Below, piece by piece: positions 1 to 7,711 of a stretch of 10,378 bases of DNA (the stretch's first letter is position 1; each line of letters starts with the position of its first letter). This DNA is from JBFWIL01 sp050256015 (GTDB lineage: Bacteria > Bacteroidota > Bacteroidia > Bacteroidales > Prolixibacteraceae): positions 1 through 10,378 of the forward strand of contig JBFWIL010000081.1 of assembly GCA_050256015.1 (NCBI GenBank), written 5' to 3'. The position numbers and the translations under genes were made by a program. The notes below the pieces were generated by a model, which saw only the letters and a program-made list of their open reading frames with translations, searched no databases and was not told the DNA's origin.

Positions 1-147
1 GTTAAAGTTAAAGGACATGCGATTGAATGTAGAATTAATGCTGAAAATCCGATGAATCAATTTCTACCTACACCTGGAACTATTACAAATGTTATTTTGC
101 CAGGTGGTTTTGGTGTAAGACTTGATGAAACTGGACTCAACAGCTAA
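1..147 (+). pseudogene. Biotin carboxylase C-terminal-region fragment, both ends missing or disrupted
   Basis: Frame 1 is open from the first base and ends at TAA 145-147. The 48 residues include GHAIECRINAENP, a TPGTI segment and PGGFGVRLDE. These are hallmark blocks of the carboxylase domain of biotin-dependent enzymes (AccC, and the biotin carboxylase part of pyruvate or propionyl-CoA carboxylase), which carboxylates biotin using ATP and bicarbonate. In the family, GVRxD is followed by a conserved His/Tyr-rich stretch and more than 100 further residues. Here homology stops at about base 130 and the frame closes a few codons later. The piece is A+T-rich, with AAT, GAA, ATT and TTA-type codons. 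It has no functional link to the neighbouring glycosidases. It is either a broken gene end or a chimeric contig end. The fragment is too short to say which carboxylase it came from. Confidence 0.75.
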
Positions 148-280
148 GTACCCAAGAGAGTGACCCGATCACGCGTTTGTTTTATGGATAAGTGCTCTTT
201 TTTTGTCTTTAGTTTTTTAAACTATTGATTTTAAACAATATATGGGTTCTTATGGCTCATTTAATCGAAATTGTTTATGT
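148..280. other. Non-coding A+T-rich spacer after the carboxylase fragment
   Basis: I see no gene here. The stretch is A+T-rich with T runs (around 199-204 and 213-218). It separates the carboxylase fragment from the frameshifted signal-peptide ORF at 281. No convincing promoter, terminator hairpin or RNA was recognised. The transition from carboxylase-like to unrelated sequence occurs near 130-150. Confidence 0.4.
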
Positions 281-499
281 ATGAGAAAAATAATTAGGAA
301 TAACAGCGTGCCGATGCTCCTGACCATATTAATGGTTTATGGGATCGTCAGAATTTGTACATGCACAAAAGGCGACATGGATTTGGTATCCGGGCGATTA
401 TGAAGTGTGGCTTTCCGGTCGGGTGACAAACAATATGAAATGACTATAGTGAAAGGTCAGGAATACATGGTGGAATATAAGAATGCGGCAGTTGCCTGA
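281..499 (+). pseudogene. Frameshifted N-terminal remnant of a probable alpha-L-rhamnosidase-type (GH78-like) secreted protein
   Basis: ATG 281 opens a 40-codon frame that reads as a signal peptide: MRKIIRN, then a hydrophobic LLTILMVYGIV core, then a Cys-containing end. It stops at 401-403. In the +1-shifted frame from 363 the sequence reads AQKATWIWYPGDYEVWLS and stops at 441-443. The WIWYPGDxExWL block is, as I recall it, typical of the N-terminus of many Bacteroidetes proteins annotated as alpha-L-rhamnosidase, where it directly follows the signal peptide. That arrangement fits one ancestral gene broken by a frameshift near 360. A further frame change around 425 gives GQEYMVEYKNAAVA before a stop at 497-499, whose family I do not recognise. 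The remnant is non-functional as it stands. The GH78 assignment rests on one motif. Confidence 0.5.
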
Positions 500-675
500 T
501 GTGAACATTCATCCCGACACAGTTAATGGTTCCTGTAAATTACCAACTGCGCCTTCGGGCTTATGACAGCAACATCCTTCGGGTGGCCACTGCATTTGGA
601 GGGGAAGAGGTGATGGCTGATGGGATAACCATGGATGAATTGGAACCCTTTGAGATATTATTTAAAATATTGAAT
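500..675 (+). other. Open but probably untranslated lead-in to the GH3 gene; possible gene debris
   Basis: An ATG at 526 is in frame with the GH3 gene with no intervening stop, which would give an 852-residue protein. The 50 extra codons contain LRLRAYDSNILRVATAFGGE, which looks like real protein sequence but is not a secretion signal. They would place the obvious signal peptide (starting at Met 676) in the interior of the protein. I therefore take 526-675 as debris of another gene, possibly a continuation of the broken gene upstream, and not as the start of GH3. No clear promoter was seen. The family of the debris was not recognised. Confidence 0.45.
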
Positions 676-3084
676 ATGAGTAAGAAAATAATTTTTATTT
701 TTCTGGTTTTTCTTTTCTGTCAGAAAATCAGTTGGGGACAGAAAAATACAATTTATCATGACGGATGGATTGACTTTAATAAAAACGGAATACTTGATGT
801 TTATGAAAATCCTGACATGCCTGTAGAACAGCGGGTTGAAGATGTCTTGTCCCGGATGACTTTGGAAGAAAAGACCAATCAGATGGCTACCCTTTATGGT
901 TATGGACGGGTATTAAAGGATGAGCTGCCAACTCCTGAATGGAAAAACGAAATATGGAAAGACGGGATTGCCAATATTGACGAGGATTTGAATAGTTTAG
1001 CTTATCATGAAAAAGCACAGACCGGTTATTCTTATCCGTTTCATAAACATGCAGCGGCTATTAATATCATACAGCGGTGGTTTATAGAAAATACCCGTTT
1101 AGGGATCCCTGTCGATTTTACGAATGAAGGAATCCGCGGGCTTTGTCACGACCGGGCAACTGCGCTACCTGCACCAATTGCAGTAAGTTCTACCTGGGAC
1201 AGGTCGTTGTTAAGACAAGCCGGCGATATTATTGGAAGGGAGGCCAAAGCGTTGGGATATACCAATGTGTATGCTCCGATCCTTGATATTAGCCGTGATC
1301 CTCGTTGGGGACGTACCGTGGAAACCTATGGAGAAGATCCCTTTCTTGTAGCTGAACTTGGAAAACAAATGGTTCTTGGTATCCAGGAACAAGGGGTTGC
1401 CTCTACGGTTAAACATTTTGCGGTATATAGTGTCCCGAACGGAGGAAGGGATGGGAATGCCCGTACTGACCCGCATGTGACTCCCCATGAGTTGCATGAG
1501 TTATTTTTATATCCTTTCCGGAGGGTAATTAAAGAAGCACATCCAAAAGGTGTGATGAGCAGTTATAATGACTGGGATGGTACTCCTGTAACCGGCAGTT
1601 ATTATTTTTTGACACAGTTATTGCGGAATGATTACGGGTTTAAAGGATATGTTGTTTCCGATAGCCGTGCCGTGAAATATATTTGGTCTAAACATCGTAC
1701 GACAGGTGATTATAAAAAAGCAATCAGGCAAGCTGTTATTGCGGGATTAAACGTAAGGACTGATTTTACCCCTCCCGAAGATTTTATTCTTCCATTGCGT
1801 GAGTTGGTTCGTGATGGTGAATTGTCAATGAAAACGATCGACAGCCGCGTGGCCGATGTGCTTCGGGTTAAGTTTGATCTGGGATTGTTTGACCATCCTA
1901 TTGTCAATGTTGAAGATGCCGGTAAAATTGTTCGTTCAAAGGATACCGCTCCTTTTATGTTGAAAATATCGGAAGAAGCGATGGTCCTTTTGAAAAATGA
2001 GAACCAACTGTTACCCCTTGATTTAGCTAAACTCAAAAATATTTTGGTAACCGGCCCCTTGGCTGCTGAAACCGGCTATTCTGTGAGCCGGTATGGCCCA
2101 TCCAATATTCACGTGGTTTCGGTTTTAGAAGGACTTAAAAATTACATTGGAACCCAGGCTAAAATAAATTATACGAAAGGGTGTGATGTTGTTGATGCTA
2201 CCTGGCCTGAAAGTGAGCTCATTGCTACTCCGTTGACAGCGGAAGAGGAAGAAGAAATTGCAAAAGCAGTTGAGCAGGCAAAATATTCCGATGTGATTAT
2301 CGCTGTTTTGGGAGAAGGACGGGAACAGGTCGGGGAAAGCTTGTCCCGTACCTCATTGAGCCTGCCCGGAAGACAACAGGAGTTGCTGCAAGCTTTGTAT
2401 GAAACCGGAAAACCGGTGGTACTGCTGTTAATCAACGGGCGTCCGCTGACTATCAACTGGGCGGATCAGTTCATTCCAGCCATCCTGGAATGTTGGTTTC
2501 CAGGTGAATCCGGAGGAACGGCAATTGCAAGAATCTTATTCGGAGAATCGAATCCCGGTGGAAAATTAACAGTAACGTTTCCAAAAACAATCGGGCAAAT
2601 CCCCCTTAACTTTCCGTTTAAACCAGGGGCTAATGCCGACCAACCTTCCGAAGGAAATAACGGCTATGGAAAAACCAGGGTAAACGGTTCACTTTATCCG
2701 TTTGGGTACGGATTGAGTTATACTTCTTTTTCGTATAGTAATCTAGATGTTACAAATAATATAGCAAGCGATCAAGACTCTGTTCCCGTTGTTCTTGATG
2801 TAACCAATACCGGGAAATACCAGGGAGATGAAATTGTTCAGCTTTATGTGAGAGATATGGTTTGTTCTCTTATTCCCTACGATATGCAGCTACGTGGATT
2901 TGAGCGTGTTTCTTTGGATCCCGGAGAAACTAAGCAGGTGACATTTGTTTTAACACGAAATAATTTCTCATTTTTTGATTCTTCGATGAAAGAAACAGTA
3001 GAACCCGGCGAGTTTGAAATAATAATTGGGAGTTCATCTGAAGATATTCGTCTTCAGAAAAAAATAAAGATAAAAAAGTATTGA
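676..3084 (+). CDS. GH3 family beta-glycosidase (beta-glucosidase/beta-xylosidase type), secreted
   Basis: An 802-residue exported enzyme predicted to remove beta-linked sugars from non-reducing ends by a retaining mechanism. ATG 676 was chosen because it begins a textbook signal peptide (MSKKIIFIFLVFLFCQKISWGQ); an in-frame ATG at 526 would bury it. Residues 33-44 (DFNKNGILDVYE) match an EF-hand-type calcium loop. The GH3 N-terminal barrel (about 50-400) shows RLGIPVDFTNEGIRGL, DPRWGRTVETYGEDP, KHFA (K246-H247) and GYVVSDSRA with the expected nucleophile Asp329. The second domain (about 410-650) contains QVGESLSRTSLSLPG, where Glu554 fits the acid/base position, plus GESGGTAIARILFGESNPGGKL. 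A fibronectin-III-like domain closes the protein (about 695-795: VTNTGKYQGDEIVQLYV, LRGFERVSLDPGE). This three-domain order and length are normal for GH3. Substrate specificity cannot be read from the sequence. The GH79 gene follows after 78 bp on the same strand. Confidence 0.93.
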   Translation: MSKKIIFIFLVFLFCQKISWGQKNTIYHDGWIDFNKNGILDVYENPDMPVEQRVEDVLSRMTLEEKTNQMATLYGYGRVLKDELPTPEWKNEIWKDGIANIDEDLNSLAYHEKAQTGYSYPFHKHAAAINIIQRWFIENTRLGIPVDFTNEGIRGLCHDRATALPAPIAVSSTWDRSLLRQAGDIIGREAKALGYTNVYAPILDISRDPRWGRTVETYGEDPFLVAELGKQMVLGIQEQGVASTVKHFAVYSVPNGGRDGNARTDPHVTPHELHELFLYPFRRVIKEAHPKGVMSSYNDWDGTPVTGSYYFLTQLLRNDYGFKGYVVSDSRAVKYIWSKHRTTGDYKKAIRQAVIAGLNVRTDFTPPEDFILPLRELVRDGELSMKTIDSRVADVLRVKFDLGLFDHPIVNVEDAGKIVRSKDTAPFMLKISEEAMVLLKNENQLLPLDLAKLKNILVTGPLAAETGYSVSRYGPSNIHVVSVLEGLKNYIGTQAKINYTKGCDVVDATWPESELIATPLTAEEEEEIAKAVEQAKYSDVIIAVLGEGREQVGESLSRTSLSLPGRQQELLQALYETGKPVVLLLINGRPLTINWADQFIPAILECWFPGESGGTAIARILFGESNPGGKLTVTFPKTIGQIPLNFPFKPGANADQPSEGNNGYGKTRVNGSLYPFGYGLSYTSFSYSNLDVTNNIASDQDSVPVVLDVTNTGKYQGDEIVQLYVRDMVCSLIPYDMQLRGFERVSLDPGETKQVTFVLTRNNFSFFDSSMKETVEPGEFEIIIGSSSEDIRLQKKIKIKKY

Positions 3085-3116
3085 TGCTGGTAGGATGATT
3101 GTCCGCCCCATGCGCA

Positions 3117-3147
3117 TTTGTAGATTTTCGACTTATATATAACTATT
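3117..3147 (+). promoter_or_regulatory. Weak Bacteroidetes-type promoter candidate upstream of the GH79 gene
   Basis: TTTG at 3117-3120 is followed after 19 bases by TAACTATT at 3140-3147. The known Bacteroidetes pattern is TTTG near -33 and TAnnTTTG near -7. The -33 box matches but the -7 box matches only in part. If real, transcription would begin just before ATG 3163, leaving a very short leader. The match could be chance in an A+T-rich spacer. Confidence 0.22.
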
Positions 3148-3162
3148 AAATTGAAAGTTATC

Positions 3163-4632
3163 ATGAACCTAAAGCAAATTAAAGTAACCCTGATAATCGG
3201 ACTTTTCCTAATTGGATTAATATATTCCAGTTGTTCTTCAAATAGCGATAGTTCTGTTAAAGTTGTTATAAATGCACAGGAAGAAAATAAAACAATTCCG
3301 GACGATTATATCGGACTAAGTTATGAAACTAAAGTGCTTATGCCCGATGAGAATGGGAATTATTATTTCCGTGCCGATAATAAAGCACTTATAGATGTAT
3401 TTAAATCACTAGGTATAAAAAACTTGCGCATTGGCGGAAATTCGGTAGATGTCTCTTATGTCCCTATTCCTACAGAAAAGGATATAGATCAACTTTTTGC
3501 TTTTGCCAAAGCAGCAGGAGTAAAAGTGATATACTCTGTCCGTTTGCAGGAAGGTGATCCGCAATCGGCTGCAAAGCAGGCGAAACATATCTATAAGAAT
3601 TATGCAGATTTGCTTGATTATTTTGCCGTAGGAAATGAACCGGGATATTATAAAGATTATGAGCATCAACTGCGTCCACGTTGGGAATCAATTATGAAGG
3701 CTATGCGAGAAGTTGCTCCAAAAGCTCGTTTCTGTGCACCTGATGATAACCCACATCCGGTTTTATGCCAGAAGTTATTAGATGATTATAGTGCACCGAA
3801 AGGACCTGTATCACTTATCACGATGCATAGTTATCCGGGAGGTTGTGCATATAAGAATCCCTTTGCGGTGACAGATGTTAAAGACCTGATTCCGAACGAT
3901 GCTAAAGAGAAACGTGAGCTATTACTGTCATCTGAAATGCCGGCTGAATATGAAAAGATATATCGTAAGATGGAACCGGTTATTGCCCATTTCCCCTATA
4001 GACTTTCGGAGACCAACAGCATTTGGTATGGAGGATTGGAAGGAGCAAGTAATACATATGCTTCTGCCTTATGGGGACTGGACTATATGTACTGGTGGGC
4101 AATACATGGTGCATCAGGTATTAATTTTCATACCGGAGATAAAGTAGGAGGTGGAGATAAAACTGTAATTTCACGTTACGCCACATTCGTAACAGAAAAA
4201 GACGGCTTTGATATCCGTCCGCTAAGCTATGCGATGAAAGTATTCAACTTGGGTTCCAGAGGAAAGATTGCTCTGGTATCGTTATCCGGTAATGCGAAGA
4301 ATTTAACGGCATATTCTACTAAAGGAGAGGATGGAACATTCTTTATTACTATTATCAATAAAGAACATGGAGCTGAAGCAAAAAACAGAAAAGTAGATGT
4401 ATCATTTACTGAAAATGCACAAATAACCGGAAAAGCAGAATGGCTACTGCTCGAAGCTCCTAATGGGGACATCTCAGTAAAAAAAGGAATTATACTGGGT
4501 GGAAAAGGAATTGCTTCTGATGGGGCATGGGATAACTATTCATGGGAAAGCATGAAAGCTGTGAATGGAATTATCCATGCAGAGATTCCGGCAGCAAGTG
4601 TCATACTGTTAAAAATGAAAGTGAAAATATAA
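3163..4632 (+). CDS. GH79-type beta-glucuronidase, predicted lipoprotein
   Basis: Predicted to release glucuronic acid (possibly 4-O-methyl-glucuronic acid) from glycans such as arabinogalactan protein by a retaining clan GH-A mechanism. Met at 3163 starts a lipoprotein signal: MNLKQIK, a hydrophobic core, then LIYSSC with Cys24 as the lipidation site and a Ser-rich tether. A TTG at 3151 is also in frame but adds nothing useful. The barrel shows IGLSYETK, NLRIGGNS (a common early GH79 element), AVGNEP with acid/base Glu159, and RLSETNS with nucleophile Glu283. These are followed by the highly typical GGLEGASNTYASALWGLDYM and GINFHTG blocks. The roughly 120-residue spacing of the two Glu fits known bacterial GH79. 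Residues from about 360 form the C-terminal beta-sandwich (GTFFITIINKEHG, ASVILLKMK). At 489 residues the length is normal. Alternatives within the family are heparanase-like or hyaluronidase-like activity. Codon use is more A+T-rich than in the genes downstream. Confidence 0.82.
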   Translation: MNLKQIKVTLIIGLFLIGLIYSSCSSNSDSSVKVVINAQEENKTIPDDYIGLSYETKVLMPDENGNYYFRADNKALIDVFKSLGIKNLRIGGNSVDVSYVPIPTEKDIDQLFAFAKAAGVKVIYSVRLQEGDPQSAAKQAKHIYKNYADLLDYFAVGNEPGYYKDYEHQLRPRWESIMKAMREVAPKARFCAPDDNPHPVLCQKLLDDYSAPKGPVSLITMHSYPGGCAYKNPFAVTDVKDLIPNDAKEKRELLLSSEMPAEYEKIYRKMEPVIAHFPYRLSETNSIWYGGLEGASNTYASALWGLDYMYWWAIHGASGINFHTGDKVGGGDKTVISRYATFVTEKDGFDIRPLSYAMKVFNLGSRGKIALVSLSGNAKNLTAYSTKGEDGTFFITIINKEHGAEAKNRKVDVSFTENAQITGKAEWLLLEAPNGDISVKKGIILGGKGIASDGAWDNYSWESMKAVNGIIHAEIPAASVILLKMKVKI

Positions 4633-4634
4633 AT

Positions 4635-4676
4635 CTTTCATGCCATATGAAACGAGCCATGAAAGCCGAGGCTTTC
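4635..4676 (+). repeat. Two overlapping, mutually exclusive hairpins after the GH79 gene
   Basis: CTTTCATG (4635-4642) is the exact reverse complement of CATGAAAG (4658-4665). GAAAGCC (4661-4667) is the exact reverse complement of GGCTTTC (4670-4676). The segment GAAAG (4661-4665) belongs to both stems, so only one can form at a time. No T run follows, so a standard Rho-independent terminator is not supported. An mRNA-processing or stabilising structure, or an attenuator-like switch before the gene at 4812, is possible. The arms are short (8 and 7 bp). The rest of the spacer to 4811 contains an imperfect GGAAATCCC/GGGAATTCC inverted pair (about 4714-4735) and no gene. Confidence 0.4.
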
Positions 4677-4811
4677 GCCCAGGTAGATGTTTATTGGCGA
4701 ATTGGAGCGAAGCGGAAATCCCCGAAGGGAATTCCATACCGTTGTTAAGCGTCTCAAAGTGATGACGTGTAATACGCAGATTGCAGTTAGTTAAATTGAA
4801 AAAATAGACGT

Positions 4812-7205
4812 ATGAAAGAACTTTTACTATTAATGCTGGTAGCTGCAAGTACCACCATTATACAGGCACAGGATATTTCTCAATATAATGTGGTGTGGAA
4901 CTCACAAAGTAAAAATTCGTCCGAATCTATGCCGCTTGGCGGTGGCGATATCGGCTGCAATGTATGGGTAGAGAACAATGACATTCTTTTTTACATAAGC
5001 CGCAGCGGAACTTTTGACGAGAACAGCTCTATGCTCAAACTGGGCCGGATGCGCATAAGTCTCTCTCCTAACCCGTTTAAAAGCAAATTTAGGCAGGAGT
5101 TAAAGCTGAAGCAAGGTTATATTGAAATTAGCGGCGATAATCATACGCTGATTAAGCTTTGGGTTGAAGTTTTTAAACCGGTAATACACGTTGAAGTAAG
5201 CAGCAATGAAAAGCTAAAAACAAAGGCCGTTTTTGAAAGCTGGCGCACGCAAGACCGCTTGCTGGCTACTGATGAGCGCCACCAGGCTTTTGGCTACAGC
5301 AACACTACGCCTGATAAAATACCGCTGTATACGCGTAAAGATTCTGTTATGCCGCAGTCATCGTCTTTAATATGGTATCATCAGGATCGTAACAGCGAGA
5401 TGATTATCGACCGCGAAGCCGAGCAGCAACATTTAGGCACGCAAAAAGACAAGCTGTGGAATCCTATGAAAAACCTCATTTTTGGTGGTGAACTGCTGGC
5501 TCCGGGCATGAAATATACCGGCACAACGGATAGCCTGTATGTAACTACAAAATACCGCGGATGGATTTATGAAAGCGCCCAGCCCGCTAACCACCAGAAA
5601 ATTGACATTGTGTTGCATACTGCCCATAGTCCCGGTAGTGCGGGCTGGCTTAAAGGCTTAAGACAGGAAACAGCGGCAGCAACAGCTACTCCACAAAAAT
5701 GGACTAAAAACATAGTGTGGTGGGCGCAGTTTTGGGATAGGAGCCACATTTACATCAACCTTGATAAAAAAGACGACAAGGGCTGGGAAATTGGCCGCAA
5801 TTACAACGTATTCCGTTACCAGTTGGGTTGCAATGCCTTTGGCGAGTGGCCTACCAAGTTTAACGGCGGTCTTTTTGTTTTTGATGCCGACTTTGTAAAT
5901 GACGATTACAAAGGCAAGGTTACCCCCGACTTCAGGCGTTGGGGCGGAGGCAGCTTTACTGCTCAAAACCAGCGGCTGGTGTATTGGCCGATGCTAAAAT
6001 CAGGCGATTTTGACATGATGAAGTCACAATTTGAGTTCTATAATCGTGCGCTTAAGAACGCCGAGCTGCGCACCAAAGTATACTGGGGACATGCCGGCGC
6101 TTCGTTCACCGAACAGGTTGAAAACTCCGGCCTGCCCGCCGGGCATGCGTACGAACGTTTATGGGGCGGCACTACACTGCCTGTCAGATCGCGAACCGAT
6201 TCGGCAAGTACCCGCCTGCTCAAGAATGTAAAAGGCGAAACCATGAAATTTATTGACTACGGCTTGATAACCAATCCCTGGGTGATTGATCATTACGATG
6301 GCGAGCTGGAATTTTCAAAGATGATACTGGATTATCAGGTTTATACCGGTGCCGATATCAGCAAATACCTGGAGTTTATTGATGCCAGCATTCGTTTCCA
6401 TGATGAACATTTTCAGTATTGGTCTAAAAAGTTGAACGGTTACTCTTTAGATGCCGACGGCAAGCTTATTATGTATCCAGGTTCGGGTTTGGAAACGTAC
6501 AAACTGGCTACCAATTCTACCAGCACCATTACGGGTATGAAAACCGTGCTAACCGAATTACTGGAACTACCTGCCCAATATGGCACTGCACGACAACGCG
6601 CTTATTGGAAAGCGGTTTTAAATCGATTACCTGCTATCGCCTTGCGCGAAAAGAACGGTAAAAAGACCATATCTCCAGCCAAAACCTGGGATGGACGGGT
6701 AATTAATACAGAGTTGCCGCAGCTGTATCCTGTTTTCCCTTACCGGCGATATGGCGTTGGCCGGCCCAACCTGCAGTTGGCTGTTGATACCTGGCGTTAT
6801 GGCGCCGACAAAGAAAACCAGCATGATATTGTGAGCTGGCACCCTGACCCTATTTATGTGGCCGACCTGGGTTTAACCAGTGAGGCAAAAGACCTGATCA
6901 TCAAAAAACTATCTAATGCGAAATTTCGCTATCCAACCTTTTGGGGTCCCGGCCTTGATTGGGCGCCCGACCACAATTGGGGCGGCAGCGGCATGATAGC
7001 CCTGCAGGATATGATGCTGCAGGTCGTAGGTAAAAAAATATACCTGCTGCCGGCCTGGCCTGCAGATTGGGATGCCGATGTTAAGTTGCATGCACCCTGT
7101 AATACCACGGTAGAGGCCATTATTAAAAACGGGAAAATTGAAAAATTAAAAGTTACGCCTCAGGCCAGAACTAAGGATGTAATTGTGATGGATACGCATA
7201 ATTAG
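4812..7205 (+). CDS. DUF5703-type putative glycoside hydrolase with GH95-like architecture, secreted
   Basis: A 797-residue exported protein. Met 4812 begins a signal peptide (MKELLLLMLVAASTTIIQAQ) with likely cleavage near residue 20. Residues about 22-290 match my recollection of the DUF5703 N-terminal beta-sandwich: YNVVWNSQSKNSSESMPLGGGDIG, then FYISRSGTFDE and LGRMRISLSP. Residues about 310-700 are Trp/Tyr-rich and helical, consistent with an (alpha/alpha)6 barrel: NVFRYQLGCNAFGEWPTKFNGG, RRWGGGSF, YWPMLKSGDFD, PGSGLETYKLATNS. The C-terminus (about 730-790) has IYLLPAWPADWDADVKLHAP, resembling the closing domain of GH95/GH65-like enzymes. Activity is not known to me for this group. By fold and context it probably acts on side chains of a plant glycan. 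Candidate catalytic acids lie in the barrel but cannot be fixed from sequence alone. GGC/GCC codons are commoner than in the GH79 gene, suggesting a different origin. No strong Shine-Dalgarno precedes it. Confidence 0.78.
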   Translation: MKELLLLMLVAASTTIIQAQDISQYNVVWNSQSKNSSESMPLGGGDIGCNVWVENNDILFYISRSGTFDENSSMLKLGRMRISLSPNPFKSKFRQELKLKQGYIEISGDNHTLIKLWVEVFKPVIHVEVSSNEKLKTKAVFESWRTQDRLLATDERHQAFGYSNTTPDKIPLYTRKDSVMPQSSSLIWYHQDRNSEMIIDREAEQQHLGTQKDKLWNPMKNLIFGGELLAPGMKYTGTTDSLYVTTKYRGWIYESAQPANHQKIDIVLHTAHSPGSAGWLKGLRQETAAATATPQKWTKNIVWWAQFWDRSHIYINLDKKDDKGWEIGRNYNVFRYQLGCNAFGEWPTKFNGGLFVFDADFVNDDYKGKVTPDFRRWGGGSFTAQNQRLVYWPMLKSGDFDMMKSQFEFYNRALKNAELRTKVYWGHAGASFTEQVENSGLPAGHAYERLWGGTTLPVRSRTDSASTRLLKNVKGETMKFIDYGLITNPWVIDHYDGELEFSKMILDYQVYTGADISKYLEFIDASIRFHDEHFQYWSKKLNGYSLDADGKLIMYPGSGLETYKLATNSTSTITGMKTVLTELLELPAQYGTARQRAYWKAVLNRLPAIALREKNGKKTISPAKTWDGRVINTELPQLYPVFPYRRYGVGRPNLQLAVDTWRYGADKENQHDIVSWHPDPIYVADLGLTSEAKDLIIKKLSNAKFRYPTFWGPGLDWAPDHNWGGSGMIALQDMMLQVVGKKIYLLPAWPADWDADVKLHAPCNTTVEAIIKNGKIEKLKVTPQARTKDVIVMDTHN

Positions 7206-7711
7206 TCCTTCTAAAAAAATATTAGATTTTCAATATATTATAGAGGAGTCTGGATGCTGATGAGAAAAAGACGGGTAGAAAGGAACATGTTCTTTGCCGG
7301 TTGATGGATGTCGAACGGACCTTTGGATAAGAAAGGCAGGAGATTGGATATCAAACATCTACAATAATGTCTAGATGCCCCTGGCTGGTTGTTGATGACA
7401 GGATGATGAGCCGGAAACAGGACCAGGATGTTTTGAAAGAACTGGCCGACCGGGTTTTCCCGAGGTCCAAGACTGCAGGTGAGAAACGTTAGTATGGAAA
7501 ATATAAATGTATCACTACTAAACGACTGATAAATATGACAGATACTGATGGACTGACAAATGATATCCCCCGGATATGCTATACAGCATAAAAATCTGTT
7601 GGATGACCCTGTCCACTTTTTTTTTGTAAGTTTAATTATCTCCAAAAGTACTGACCGGCCGAATGTTGGCCTGTGTGAGAACAGGATAAACCTTAGCTAA
7701 ACCAAACAAGC
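7206..7711. other. 506-bp decayed or intergenic stretch with no intact recognisable gene
   Basis: Just after the DUF5703 stop lies an A+T-rich imperfect inverted repeat (about 7213-7243). Short + strand frames in 7247-7360 look protein-like but shift repeatedly (for example LMDVERTFG ending at a stop near 7330), as expected of decayed coding sequence. One 41-codon ORF is listed separately. ATGCT/AGCAT (7576-7589) forms a small hairpin, and a run of nine T lies at 7617-7625. A 135-codon minus-strand frame spans 7238-7645 but has no recognisable domain and an unusual Cys/Ile/Ser/Phe-rich composition. No promoter, tRNA or insertion-sequence ends were recognised. Confidence 0.4.
7367..7492 (+). 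pseudogene. Unrecognised 41-codon ORF, probable gene remnant
   Basis: ATG 7367 to TAG 7490-7492 encodes 41 residues, including LVVDDRMMSRKQDQDVLKEL and ADRVFPRSKTAGEKR. The charged amphipathic middle part looks like a genuine helix-forming protein segment and not random translation. I do not recognise a family. There is no Shine-Dalgarno and no second conserved feature. Its position between broken frames suggests a leftover piece of a larger gene. A real small protein is less likely but possible. Confidence 0.2.

Noticed and set aside
4661..4676. Rho-independent terminator after the GH79 gene
   Set aside because: The stem is only seven pairs with a two-base loop and no T run follows.
7247..7330. 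Possible transposase remnant (VERTFG-like segment)
   Set aside because: It is a very short match with no DDE context, no inverted terminal repeats and no target duplication; it is too weak to call a mobile element.
7238..7645. 135-codon minus-strand open frame in the gene-poor stretch
   Set aside because: There is no recognisable domain, signal or ribosome site, and the composition (Cys, Ile, Ser, Phe rich with scattered Pro) looks like antisense translation. The + strand pieces in the same interval look more protein-like.
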